Shown piece by piece: positions 18,830-28,067 of a stretch of 64,000 nucleotides of DNA; within the stretch, counting starts at the first letter, position 1, and each line of letters begins with the position of its first letter. The notes under the pieces were generated by a model. The model made no database searches. It had not been told where the DNA came from and saw only the letters and a list, made by a program, of their open reading frames with translations. Location: positions 248,001 to 312,000 of the forward strand of contig NZ_VSZO01000002.1 of NCBI RefSeq assembly GCF_008312935.1, in the 5' to 3' direction. The stretch comes from Roseiconus lacunae. GTDB lineage: Bacteria > Planctomycetota > Planctomycetia > Pirellulales > Pirellulaceae. Both the position numbers and the translations under genes were made by a program.

Positions 18830-20269
18830 TCAGGCAATTAATTCGTCGATGACTTTGCCACCGAATTGGCTAAGCTGCTTGAAACGTCCGGCGTGGTAGT
18901 AGGTCAGCTTGTTATCGTCCAAGCCCAATAGTCGTAGCAAGGTCACGTGCAGATCTCGCACATGATGTACATTCTCGACCGCTTCGGCGCCAGTTTCGTC
19001 CGTCGCTCCGATCGTGTGGCCGGCTTTGACACCTCCGCCGGCAAGCCAAATAGACATCGCGTTAGGATTATGGTCTCGGCCATATGCGGTCCCACCACGG
19101 ACACCGTTATCAGGTGAGCGGCCGAACTCTCCGCACCAAACGATCAGTGTTGAATCAAGCAACCCACGATCTTTCAGGTCTTGAATCAACGCCGCGATCG
19201 GCTGGTCAACCGCGCGAACCAAACTGCCGTGCGCTCGCTGGATGTAATCATGGCTATCCCAACTCCCGTGATACAACTGTACGAAGCGAACCCCGTTCTC
19301 GATCAACTTACGGGCCAGCAAACACTTTCGTCCGAAGGTCCGCGTCGGTTCTTGGTTGACACCATAAAGCTGCAAGGTACGTTCGGTTTCGTCCGAAAGA
19401 TCGAGAACCGTAGGGACTTGCATTTGCATGCGAAATGCAAGTTCATAGTTGGACATCCGAGCCGCCAAGTCCTGATGCGTCGGGTGCTTTGCCGCATGGC
19501 GCCGATTCAGTTCGGCAATCAGATCAAGGTTGAGCCGCTGTTGTTGACGAGGGATTCCAGCCGGTGGATCTAGATCCAAAATGGGGCTGCCGCTAGGCCG
19601 AAGTGCCGTGCCTTGGAACTGGGCGGGCAAGTATCCGTTACTCCAGTTCGCCGAGCCACCCTGTGGATACGACACCGCCGGCAGTACCACAAATCCCGGC
19701 AAGTCTTGGTTGATTGATCCCAAGCCATACGTGACCCAGGCGCCCATCGCTGGATCACCGCCGAATCGATTGCCACAATTCATCTGATACATCGCGGTGG
19801 GATGATTGACGCTATCAACCTGGCAACCGCGATAGAAGCACAGCTCATCAGCCACGCCGGCGAGGTGCTCCCAATTGGATGCCATTTCGGCGCCCGACTG
19901 GCCAGCTTGCTTGAAATCGAAAGGGCTTTGCACATAGTACCGTTTTCCGCTTTCCATTGCGGATTTCTGCTTACCGGCACGATTGAATTCTTTCAGGTGG
20001 AGTTGCTTGAGTTTAGGTTTCGGATCAAAGGTATCCAAGTGTGACGGGCCGCCTTCCATCATCAAAAAAATACAGCGTTTTGCCTTAGCCGGAACGTGCT
20101 GTGGCTTGGGCGACATCGGGCCGGCATTTGGATTTGCCGCAAGGTCATCGGCCATCATTGCCGTCAGCGCGACACTACCAAGACTGGCGCCCAAACCATA
20201 CAAGACGTCGCGGCGTGGTACGCGTGCGGCCGACAGTGTTGATTGTTTTTTCGGCATGGCATTGATCAT
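18830..20269 (-). CDS. DUF1501 family exported protein (Tat signal)
   Basis: A 479-residue protein beginning with a twin-arginine signal (RRDVLYGLGASLGSVALTA). The fold is alkaline-phosphatase/sulfatase-like: RCIFLMMEGGPSHLDTFDPKP near the N-terminus is the metal-site region, and LIVWCGEFGRSPDN and GRDHNPNAMSIWLAGGGVK near the C-terminus match the DUF1501 signature. Family members are typical of planctomycetes and usually sit beside a DUF1549/DUF1553 cytochrome-c protein, as here: the PSD1 gene ends 99 bp upstream on the same strand, so the two are probably one operon with the cytochrome gene first. The reaction is undefined. ATG at 20269; a second ATG at 20257 is also plausible. Confidence 0.88.
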   Translation of the reverse strand: MINAMPKKQSTLSAARVPRRDVLYGLGASLGSVALTAMMADDLAANPNAGPMSPKPQHVPAKAKRCIFLMMEGGPSHLDTFDPKPKLKQLHLKEFNRAGKQKSAMESGKRYYVQSPFDFKQAGQSGAEMASNWEHLAGVADELCFYRGCQVDSVNHPTAMYQMNCGNRFGGDPAMGAWVTYGLGSINQDLPGFVVLPAVSYPQGGSANWSNGYLPAQFQGTALRPSGSPILDLDPPAGIPRQQQRLNLDLIAELNRRHAAKHPTHQDLAARMSNYELAFRMQMQVPTVLDLSDETERTLQLYGVNQEPTRTFGRKCLLARKLIENGVRFVQLYHGSWDSHDYIQRAHGSLVRAVDQPIAALIQDLKDRGLLDSTLIVWCGEFGRSPDNGVRGGTAYGRDHNPNAMSIWLAGGGVKAGHTIGATDETGAEAVENVHHVRDLHVTLLRLLGLDDNKLTYYHAGRFKQLSQFGGKVIDELIA

Positions 20270-20368
20270 AAGGTTCGGCGGCTAAAATGTTTCAACGAGC
20301 GTGCCGGCTTTCTTCGAGACGGCTGCGATCAACTGCTGTGATCGGTGGCAGGACGTACGACCCGGGGA

Positions 20369-23323
20369 TCAATACACGTAAATAAACTCGTTGGAGTTCA
20401 AGATCGCGAGGCAGAGATCGGCGAACGCTCGTGTATGGCGATCTACCTCAGGCGGACTTAAGTCTGGGACAAACTCCGCATTGGAATGAAGCACTTCGAC
20501 GAAGCTAAACTGTTCGCCCGTGTTTTCTTCGACCGCTTCGCGCCGGATCTCGGTTGGCTGTGGCTTGAAGGGTTGAGGCACATCGGGTAACTGCTTTTCG
20601 ATCAACACGAGGTGATCGACGAGCAAACGTATCTCTTGGTCACTCGCCGACCGCCCATAGACAAGCTGAAAACATCGCTCTATGGCTTGACGATCGGTAT
20701 CGGTCTCCTGCAAACAACGGTGCGCCAATGCGAGCGCTCGCTTGTTCGATCGTTCGCTATTGAGCAGTGCGAAGACCTGTGGAGTGACGTTGGACTGATC
20801 TCGCTGTTCGGCCGAAAAATCGGGGCCCGGCAAGTTGAACACTTCATGTGCCGGATCGGCGAGCCCGCGAAGCCGACATGCGTAGATTGAGCGTCGGTGA
20901 CGATCCTCGGGCAGCGGGTTGGGTTGCCAAGCGGCGGCGAAGGTCCCCATCACCTGCCGCGGCTGCAAAGCGACCTCCAGGTTGATCTCCGGCCGGCAAG
21001 GGACACCGCCTTGCGTTGGATTTAGTTCACCGGACATCGATAGCATTGCATCACGAATTTCCTCGGCGGTTAAACGACGAGGGGCAAACGCGGCATAGCT
21101 TGTTCCGTTGGGATCGAACTCGGCGAGTTTCGATGCGTCGGGATGAGAACTCGACCGGCGATAGGCTTCACTGGTCATGATCAAACGATGCAGTGACTTC
21201 AGCGACCATCCGTTTTCGACCAACGTCGAAGCAAGGAAATCAAGCAACTCCGGGTGCGTCGGACGTTTACCGGTGGATCCGAAGTTATTTGGGTTTCCGG
21301 CAATCGGCTTTCCGAAGTGCCACATCCAGACACGATTGGCGATCGTTCGAGTCGTCAACGGATTGTCGGCATTGGTCACCCAACGGGCGAACGCCAATCG
21401 CCGACCACCGACCGAATTCGGGATCGGAGATTCCAGCAAATTTTCTAGGATGCTTAAGACTCCCGGCTGCACCGCTTCGCCGGGGGAAAATGGGTCGCCT
21501 CCGGTCAAAATGTGCCCCTGTTCCAATTCGCCTTTCATCGGATCGCTGGGGACACGAAACGGCGCGTAGATCGATTTCACATCGGGAGTGTGACCGTTAT
21601 AGATCGACAATGCGTAGGGCTTGAACGTGTCTTCTTCGAACGCGAGTGCCTGTAGCCCCTTGCGGGCGACTCGTTCGAGTCCGAATTGTTGCGGTGTGAA
21701 GCCAACTAGCTTCGGAGGGTACTGACCTTCTTGCAGTCCCTTTCGGATCCGGCCGCGCGCCGCATTAAACACGCCCGACTTTCGACCTCGGCTGATTTCG
21801 GCGACCACCTCCCGCCACTTTGAATCATCCAATCCGTGTTCGTTGTACCAGTCGATAGCGTTGTCCAGCAAAACTTGATCGAGATCCTGGAGGATGGCCT
21901 GATAGGCCGCACGTCGCTCGGCAAGGTGGCGGACCTGATCAAACCCATCGGTGCTTTCGGAGGACAATCGTTCGGCCCGACGATCGGCCAGTTGAGTCGT
22001 CTTGAACACCGCTTGAATGCCGTAATAGTCGCGGGTCGGTACCGGATCGAACTTATGATCATGACACTTGGCGCACTGAAGTGAGTGGGCGAGGAATGTT
22101 TCGCCAACGCTGTTGGTCACGTCATCCAAAAAACGCTGCCGGGCCACCTTGGCGACTTCCATTCCCGTTAATTCCCAAGGGCCCATCCTCAAAAAACCAA
22201 CCGCGATCAACATTTCAGGATCATTCGGTTTCCACTCGTCACCGGCGATTTGCTCAAGAGCGAATTGATCGAACGGCTTGTCGTTATTGAAAGAACGAAT
22301 CACATAGTCGCGATACCGCCAGGCTCCGCCTCGGTGATAATCGTTTGCAAAGCCGGACGAATCGGCATAGCGAACGACGTCGAGCCAGTGTTGCGCCATC
22401 CGTTCGCCATAGTGGGGCGAATCGAGCAGGCGATCGACCAGTTTCGCGACCGCTTCGTCATCCGGCAAAGAGTTTTGCACGAACGCTTCGACTTCATCGG
22501 GCGTCGGTGGCAACCCAGTCAAGTCAAACGTGGCTCGGCGGATCAGTGTACGTCGATCGGCCGGCTCGGCTGCCGGCAATCCTTTGGGCATCGCGGCTTC
22601 GATCAATTCATCAATCGGGTTGATAGCCGCACCGGTGATCTGCGGCCGGACAACTGGTTGATAGCCCCAAAGTGACTCCGGTTGATAACGTCGGTTGGTC
22701 CAGGCCGCGTCAAGCCCGCCCGAGGTTTTGACGAGAATGCCATCTTCGACAGACCAACGCTCGGCATTCTCCTTTTCAATCTCTTGGGCACGTTCTGGAC
22801 TCGGCCAAACGGCCCCCGTTTCAATCCAACGCCGCACATCGGCAAGCTGTTTGGCGGTGATCGCTTCGGCTTCTTTCGGTGGCATTGCCGACCAATCGTC
22901 ATTGGTCCGAGTCATGACGAGGTACAACGAACTCTCCTCGGGCCGACCGGCGATGATTGCCGCTTCGCCGCTTTCGCCACCTGCCATTGCCAACTTGGGT
23001 TGGGTGAGGTCAAGCTCGCCTTCGACTGAGTCAGGGTCGGCGCCGTGACATCCGAAGCATTTTTCACGTAACAAAGGCTCGATCCGGCGAACGAAGATGG
23101 CTTCGGATTCCCCGGCTAGAGGGTCGTCTTGGTCGGCCGTTGTTTCTTCGGGAATCGGAGCGGCACGGGCAGACCGATCGACCGTCAGACAACAAACCGC
23201 GATGGCCAGAAAAATAGTCGCACGAATCGTTGCTCGATGGAGTGGCGCACCGGCATACGAAGGACAATTCACCAGTCGACCGATCCGTTTTTTTGAGACG
23301 AGGGAATGAAAGAGGTACGGCAT
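20369..23323 (-). CDS. PSD1 and planctomycete cytochrome c domain protein (DUF1549/DUF1553)
   Basis: A 984-residue exported protein. A long basic leader precedes a hydrophobic signal (ATIFLAIAVCCLTV) ending near an ARA-A site. The N-terminal planctomycete cytochrome-c domain has heme motif CFGCH at 89-93. Next come DUF1549 (TFDLTGLPPTPDEVEAFV, then HWLDVVRYADSSGF) and DUF1553 (GGRRLAFARWVTN, TRTIANRVWMWHFGKP) in the C-terminal half. A second CxxCH, CAKCHDHKFDPV, lies at 417-421, within the usual conserved DUF1549 block. The family partners DUF1501 proteins, and the downstream gene is one. It is presumed to act in the periplasm on polysaccharide breakdown or electron transfer, but biochemistry is lacking. 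A 19-bp-period direct repeat lies just upstream of the start. Confidence 0.9.
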   Translation of the reverse strand: MPYLFHSLVSKKRIGRLVNCPSYAGAPLHRATIRATIFLAIAVCCLTVDRSARAAPIPEETTADQDDPLAGESEAIFVRRIEPLLREKCFGCHGADPDSVEGELDLTQPKLAMAGGESGEAAIIAGRPEESSLYLVMTRTNDDWSAMPPKEAEAITAKQLADVRRWIETGAVWPSPERAQEIEKENAERWSVEDGILVKTSGGLDAAWTNRRYQPESLWGYQPVVRPQITGAAINPIDELIEAAMPKGLPAAEPADRRTLIRRATFDLTGLPPTPDEVEAFVQNSLPDDEAVAKLVDRLLDSPHYGERMAQHWLDVVRYADSSGFANDYHRGGAWRYRDYVIRSFNNDKPFDQFALEQIAGDEWKPNDPEMLIAVGFLRMGPWELTGMEVAKVARQRFLDDVTNSVGETFLAHSLQCAKCHDHKFDPVPTRDYYGIQAVFKTTQLADRRAERLSSESTDGFDQVRHLAERRAAYQAILQDLDQVLLDNAIDWYNEHGLDDSKWREVVAEISRGRKSGVFNAARGRIRKGLQEGQYPPKLVGFTPQQFGLERVARKGLQALAFEEDTFKPYALSIYNGHTPDVKSIYAPFRVPSDPMKGELEQGHILTGGDPFSPGEAVQPGVLSILENLLESPIPNSVGGRRLAFARWVTNADNPLTTRTIANRVWMWHFGKPIAGNPNNFGSTGKRPTHPELLDFLASTLVENGWSLKSLHRLIMTSEAYRRSSSHPDASKLAEFDPNGTSYAAFAPRRLTAEEIRDAMLSMSGELNPTQGGVPCRPEINLEVALQPRQVMGTFAAAWQPNPLPEDRHRRSIYACRLRGLADPAHEVFNLPGPDFSAEQRDQSNVTPQVFALLNSERSNKRALALAHRCLQETDTDRQAIERCFQLVYGRSASDQEIRLLVDHLVLIEKQLPDVPQPFKPQPTEIRREAVEENTGEQFSFVEVLHSNAEFVPDLSPPEVDRHTRAFADLCLAILNSNEFIYVY

Positions 23324-23364
23324 GTTCTGGGCAAGAATTTGGCGAGATTATTTTTGGGGAAGAT

Positions 23365-23399
23365 CCGCAGCAGGCCCTGTTAGCCGCAGCAGGCCCTGT
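23365..23399. repeat. Short tandem direct repeat
   Basis: CCGCAGCAGGCCCTGT occurs at 23365-23380 and again at 23384-23399 (16 bp identical, period 19). It lies upstream of the PSD1 gene start, in the region shared with the divergent SOD gene. Confidence 0.8.
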
Positions 23400-23586
23400 C
23401 AGTCCCATTCTACCACGACTGGGGGCAAGGTTCAGAATCAGCCACCTTGCGCGGACTTGCCGCTGTCGCTATCGTTTCACGAAGCACGGTTTCCGAATCA
23501 ATCGCGCCGAATGGCTCGCCAGTTGATCGGATCATAACCAATGAACCAGAACGTCATTCCCCCGAACACCAGTGGAGAAAGCTTCG

Positions 23587-24210
23587 ATGGCTTACTCATT
23601 GCCAGAATTGCCTTATGCCAAGGACGCCCTGGAGCCTCATATTGATGCTAAGACCATGGAAATCCACCATGGCAAGCACCACAACGGCTATGTCACCAAA
23701 CTTAACGGCGCGATCGAAGGCACTGATTTAGGATCGAAATCGGTCGAAGACCTGGTTTCAGACCTGTCTGCGGTCCCCGAGGACAAACGCGGCGCGGTCC
23801 GCAACAACGGTGGCGGACATGCCAATCACTCGCTGTTTTGGGCCGTCATGGGCCCCGGCAAAGGCGGCACGCCCTCGGGCGACCTTGCCGCGGCGATCGA
23901 CAGCGCCTTCGGAAGCTTTGACGCGATGAAAGAAGCGTTCGAGGCCGCAGCCGCAACCCGTTTCGGTAGCGGTTGGGCGTGGCTTTACGTCGAAGGCGGT
24001 ACGCTGAAGATCGGCAGCACCGCCAACCAAGACAACCCGTTGATGGGCACCGACATTGCCGGAATCAGCGGTACCCCGATCTTAGGCCTCGACGTGTGGG
24101 AACACGCCTACTACTTGAACTACCAAAACCGCCGTCCCGACTACATCGCCGCGTTCTGGAACGTCGTCGATTGGGATGCCGTTGCGGCTCGCTTCGCAGC
24201 CGCAAAGTAG
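23587..24210 (+). CDS. sodA: Superoxide dismutase [Mn/Fe], Mn-type signature
   Basis: The preferred start, ATG 23587, gives the standard N-terminus [20 protein letters not shown] and 207 residues. It converts superoxide to O2 and H2O2 in the cytosol. Metal ligands are visible: H27, H81 ([13 protein letters not shown]), D169 and H173 ([12 protein letters not shown]). GGHANH and outer-sphere Gln in NQDNPLMG (Q148) are features of Mn enzymes rather than Fe enzymes, although cambialistic use cannot be excluded. The gene is monocistronic: the divergent PSD1 gene lies upstream and a strong rho-independent terminator starts 78 bp after the stop. Confidence 0.96.
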   Translation: MAYSLPELPYAKDALEPHIDAKTMEIHHGKHHNGYVTKLNGAIEGTDLGSKSVEDLVSDLSAVPEDKRGAVRNNGGGHANHSLFWAVMGPGKGGTPSGDLAAAIDSAFGSFDAMKEAFEAAAATRFGSGWAWLYVEGGTLKIGSTANQDNPLMGTDIAGISGTPILGLDVWEHAYYLNYQNRRPDYIAAFWNVVDWDAVAARFAAAK

Positions 24211-24288
24211 ACCGACCGAAGTCAATAGGATCATCAGCGTAGGCTTTGCGGCCCATGCGATAAACGATCCACCGTAAATAATCCTATC

Positions 24289-24328
24289 GCTTGGCGCCCG
24301 GTCATCGACCGGGCGCCAAGCTTTTTTT
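24289..24328 (+). terminator. Strong rho-independent terminator after sodA
   Basis: A perfect 15-bp stem (24289-24303 with 24307-24321) with an ATC loop is followed directly by seven T (24322-24328). Confidence 0.9.
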
Positions 24329-24452
24329 GTGTTGACGTCTTTGCGGGATCGGCCGACGCACCGACGCGTCATCGACGCCCGATGTGAACCCTCGGAGGTT
24401 TCCCCGTGAAGGCAGAAAAACCTGGGACGCGCGCCGCATCATGGTGACGGCC

Positions 24453-24474
24453 CGCACTCGCGACGGCGAGTGCG
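24453..24474. terminator. Perfect hairpin near the phosphomutase 3' end
   Basis: CGCACTCGC (24453-24461) pairs with GCGAGTGCG (24466-24474) around a GACG loop. It lies 21 bp past the phosphomutase stop. Neither side has a good T-run (TCTCTTTG follows on the plus strand), so the termination role is only likely. Confidence 0.45.
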
Positions 24475-24495
24475 TCTCTTTGTTTGATCGACGCG

Positions 24496-26310
24496 TTAGC
24501 TATTCGCCTTTGCAAACGCTCGCATGTCGGCTTCGAGCGCCTTGAGACGCTCGCCAAGTTTTGCTTCGGCGGCATCGAGATCCTGTGAATCACCGACGGG
24601 CAACCGGGTGAACACATACAACTTGATCTTCGGTTCGGTGCCACTCGGTCGAGCGGCGACGTAATTACCTTCTTCATCTAGATCCATGATGATCAGGTTC
24701 CCGACCGGGTCACCGAGAGCTTCGGAGTTGCCCGTTGCCGTGTCGGTCTTGGTGCTATTGAGATAGTCACGAATTTGCCCCACGCGAATACCGGCAAGCG
24801 ATTCGGGAGGCGATTGCCGGAAGGCCTGCATCAAACGTTGCATCGCCGCCATCCCTTCGCTGCCTTCCATCACAAGATTGATCAGGTACTCCTTGTGATA
24901 GCCATGCTTTCGATAGAGGGCAGCCAAGTACTCGTGCATCGAGATACCTTGCTGTTTCAAATCCGCGGCAAGTTCGCTGAGCAGCATGCAAGCGACCGCT
25001 CCGTCTTTATCGCGGCAATACTGGCCGACCAGATAGCCGTGCGATTCTTCGGTTCCGAACACGAACTTATCGGGGCCACCGGCGTCCATCGCCGCCGCGA
25101 TATGCTTGAATCCGACCAACAAATCGCCGACCGTTTTCACTTCGTACGAATCAGCGATACGGCGGATCAACTCGGTCGTGACGAGCGTCTTGACGAGATA
25201 ATGGTCGGCCGAAAGTGTGCCTGCTTGCTTGCGTTTGGAGAGGATGAATTCGGCCAACAACGCACCGATCTGATTGCCGTTGAATGTGGCCCATTCGCCC
25301 GACGGATCGCTTGTCACCGGAGCGGCAACCCCTAATCGGTCGCAATCGGGATCGGTCGCCAGGACCACATCGAAACCGTTGGCCGACGCGTATTCGATCG
25401 GCTTCTCAAAGACGGCTGTATTTTCGGGGTTGGAAACGTGTCCGGGAACATTTGGGAAGTCACCGCTTTTTTCTTCGTGCGGCCCATAGACTTCGACATT
25501 GTTGAATCCGTCGGCCTTCAACAACGGAATCACAGCTTCGGCACCGACGCCATGCAAAGGCGTGTAAAGGATCTTGACGTCTCGACTGCCTTCGAATGCT
25601 TGAGCTTTGGTGACTTCCAAAAACGCGTGATCGATTTCTTCGGTGATGATTTCAACTCGACCGTCAGCCAACGCATCGGCGAACGGGACTTGGTTGATTT
25701 CTTGACAATTCATCACACGATCGATGATCGCTTTATCGTGTGGCGGCAGAACTTGTGCCCCGCTGGACCAATAAACTTTGACGGCGTTGTCGCTCGGCGG
25801 GTTGTGGCTTGCGGTCACCATGATTCCGCAATCGCAGCTTTTCTGGCGAACGGCAAACGACAGCTGCGGCGTCGCACGATAATCGTCCAAAAAGTAGACC
25901 TTGAACCCGGCGGCGACCATGATCCCCGCGCACAGTTCGGCAAAGTGTCGTGATTTATGACGTGTGTCATAAGCAATCACACAAGAAAGTTCTTTCGCGC
26001 CTTTGTGATACTCGGTCACATAATCGGCCAGCCCTTGGGCGCTTTCGCCGATTGTCCGATCGTTAATCGCATTGGACCCGATCGGGTTCATGCGTCCGCG
26101 TCGGCCGCCAGTTCCAAATGGAATGATCGTCCAAAAAGCATCGTCGAGGGCGCGCCAATGCCCGGCTTCGATTTCAGCGGCAACCTGATCGCGGTAGTCG
26201 GCATAGCGGTCTTCGGTAAGCCAGGATTGGATATTCTCAAGGGCGGTAGAACTGATTTGCCCGTCTTCGGCGGCTTTTGAAACGGCTGCAAGTGACTCGG
26301 TAGCGTTCAT
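24496..26310 (-). CDS. Phospho-sugar mutase (phosphoglucomutase/phosphomannomutase type)
   Basis: From ATG 26310 the protein has 604 residues; a GTG at 26385 is less likely. It interconverts hexose-1- and hexose-6-phosphates in the cytosol. All four alpha-D-phosphohexomutase parts are visible: the active-site loop TASHNPPSDN with phosphoserine S168, the metal loop ATDPDCDRLG, the sugar-binding GTEESHGYLVG, and the phosphate-binding RPSGTEPKIKLYV near the C-terminus. Length and the FGTGGRRG entry motif (65-72) place it with the ~580-600-residue PgcA/PGM2-like group, which prefers glucose phosphates, but specificity is not certain. A second, shorter mutase starts 192 bp away in the opposite direction, so the two share a promoter region. 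Confidence 0.92.
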   Translation of the reverse strand: MNATESLAAVSKAAEDGQISSTALENIQSWLTEDRYADYRDQVAAEIEAGHWRALDDAFWTIIPFGTGGRRGRMNPIGSNAINDRTIGESAQGLADYVTEYHKGAKELSCVIAYDTRHKSRHFAELCAGIMVAAGFKVYFLDDYRATPQLSFAVRQKSCDCGIMVTASHNPPSDNAVKVYWSSGAQVLPPHDKAIIDRVMNCQEINQVPFADALADGRVEIITEEIDHAFLEVTKAQAFEGSRDVKILYTPLHGVGAEAVIPLLKADGFNNVEVYGPHEEKSGDFPNVPGHVSNPENTAVFEKPIEYASANGFDVVLATDPDCDRLGVAAPVTSDPSGEWATFNGNQIGALLAEFILSKRKQAGTLSADHYLVKTLVTTELIRRIADSYEVKTVGDLLVGFKHIAAAMDAGGPDKFVFGTEESHGYLVGQYCRDKDGAVACMLLSELAADLKQQGISMHEYLAALYRKHGYHKEYLINLVMEGSEGMAAMQRLMQAFRQSPPESLAGIRVGQIRDYLNSTKTDTATGNSEALGDPVGNLIIMDLDEEGNYVAARPSGTEPKIKLYVFTRLPVGDSQDLDAAEAKLGERLKALEADMRAFAKANS

Positions 26311-26502
26311 AAACGGTTGTGTTCGCAGGGGAAAGTGAAGGTCTGGTTGCCAGGAACATCGGTACGCGATTCTATTGTGTGGCACGCGGATCCTGCAACG
26401 AGGGCGGCGTCACGGTGGCGACGATTCACCCTCCGGCCTGGCAATGGTCCCGCGTCTAACACGACTTATTCCCCTCGAACGATACGATCGACAGAGTCAA
26501 CC

Positions 26503-27843
26503 ATGAGCAAGCTAATCATCAGTGTCAGCGGCCTCCGCGGCATCATCGGCGAAACACTCACGCCGGTCGTCGCGGCTCGATTTGTCGCCGCCTTTGCCGC
26601 ACACCTGCCTGCCGGGCCGGTTGTCGTCGGTCGTGACGGACGTAGCAGCGGCCCGATGTTGCGGGACACCATCGTCGCCGCCCTGCGCGCATGCGGGCGC
26701 GACGTGATCGACGCAGACGTGGCGGCGACACCGACAATTGGTGTGTTGGTCAAGACCATCGGGGCCGCAGGTGCGGTGCAGATCTCGGCGAGCCATAATC
26801 CACCGCCCTACAACGGAATCAAACTCTTCGGTAGCGACGGGCGCGTGCTAGACGCCATCACGGGCGCGAAGATTCGTGATGCTTATCATGAAGAAACCGC
26901 CGCCTGGACGTCCTTCGACAAAATCGGAAACGCTACCGTTCACGACGATCCTCACGAAGCCCACTTGCAGGCGGTGCTTGCCACCGTGAACGTCGATGCC
27001 ATTCGCGCCGCCAAGCATCGAGTCCTGATCGATAGCAACCACGGGGCCGGCGCTCTGCTCGGCGTGCGATTGCTCGAAGCGCTCGGCTGCGATGTGGTCA
27101 CTTTCGGTGCCGAGCCAGACGGACAATTCGAACACGTCCCCGAACCCACCGAGGAAAACCTCGCCGGTATCTCCGATCTGGTCCGGAAAAACGATTGCGT
27201 CGTCGGCTTCTGCCAAGACCCGGATGCAGATCGACTTGCACTTATCGATGGCAATGGCAAGTACGTCGGCGAAGAGTACACGTTGGCCTTATGCGTACGA
27301 CGGGCGATGGCCAACGAAGACACACGTGGGCCAATTGTCATCAACGGTGCGACGAGTTCAATGAGCGAACGGGTAGCCGCAGAAGCGGGCGTAGCCGCGT
27401 TTCGCTCGGCCGTCGGGGAAGCCAACGTGGCGGACAAAATGATCGCCGAGAAAGCGACCTATGGCGGCGAAGGCAATGGAGGACCGATCGATCCGCGCGT
27501 CGGATACGTTCGAGACAGCTTCGTCGGAATGGCGCAAGTACTGGACCTCATGACCTCGACGGGCAAGCCGGTCGCCGAGCTGGCCGCCGAACTGCCTCGG
27601 TTTGCCATCGTCAAGGACAAGGCATCCGTCTCCGCCGATGGCTTGCCAGAGTTGTTCGCGAAGCTCAAGCAACAGTACCCCGAAGCGAACGTGGATGAAG
27701 GCGATGGCTTGCGATTGGCTTGGCCAGATCGCTGGCTACTCGTTCGCGGCAGCAACACCGAACCGATCGTGAGGTTGATTGCCGAAGCGGATTCGGAATC
27801 GCAAGCACAAGCGTTGTGCGACGCAGCTCGTGAGCTGCTTTAA
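26503..27843 (+). CDS. glmM: Phosphoglucosamine mutase-like phosphohexomutase
   Basis: The ATG at 26503 gives 446 residues starting MSKLIISVSGLRGIIG, the usual family N-terminus; a frame extension to 26317 is unsupported. GlmM converts glucosamine-6-P to glucosamine-1-P for UDP-GlcNAc synthesis. Phosphoserine loop SASHNPPPYNG (S97), metal loop DPDADR (D239, D241, D243) and C-terminal RGSNTEPIVRL are intact. The sequence belongs to the branch that mixes bacterial GlmM and archaeal-type phosphomannomutase/phosphoglucomutase, so mannose or glucose phosphate could be the real substrate. The GGEGNGG sugar-binding segment (~321-327) is as in that branch. It is divergent from the larger phosphomutase and convergent with the anti-sigma gene. 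Confidence 0.8.
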   Translation: MSKLIISVSGLRGIIGETLTPVVAARFVAAFAAHLPAGPVVVGRDGRSSGPMLRDTIVAALRACGRDVIDADVAATPTIGVLVKTIGAAGAVQISASHNPPPYNGIKLFGSDGRVLDAITGAKIRDAYHEETAAWTSFDKIGNATVHDDPHEAHLQAVLATVNVDAIRAAKHRVLIDSNHGAGALLGVRLLEALGCDVVTFGAEPDGQFEHVPEPTEENLAGISDLVRKNDCVVGFCQDPDADRLALIDGNGKYVGEEYTLALCVRRAMANEDTRGPIVINGATSSMSERVAAEAGVAAFRSAVGEANVADKMIAEKATYGGEGNGGPIDPRVGYVRDSFVGMAQVLDLMTSTGKPVAELAAELPRFAIVKDKASVSADGLPELFAKLKQQYPEANVDEGDGLRLAWPDRWLLVRGSNTEPIVRLIAEADSESQAQALCDAARELL

Positions 27844-28067
27844 AAGAATATGGGACAGAGCCTCTGTACCAGCGTCGATGGTCGGACCGGGAATTTGGCG
27901 AGAGAAAACGGACTCGCCTCGCCGAAAGTCAGTACCGGTCAACGGACGGCTCGGATTTGCAAACGACGAGCACCATTCGACGCGGCGTTGGCAACTTGCC
28001 GCCCAGCTCGCTAGCTGACGCAGGGCCCGACGCATTCGCATACGGCTTACGCTTCGCGGACAGGCTT

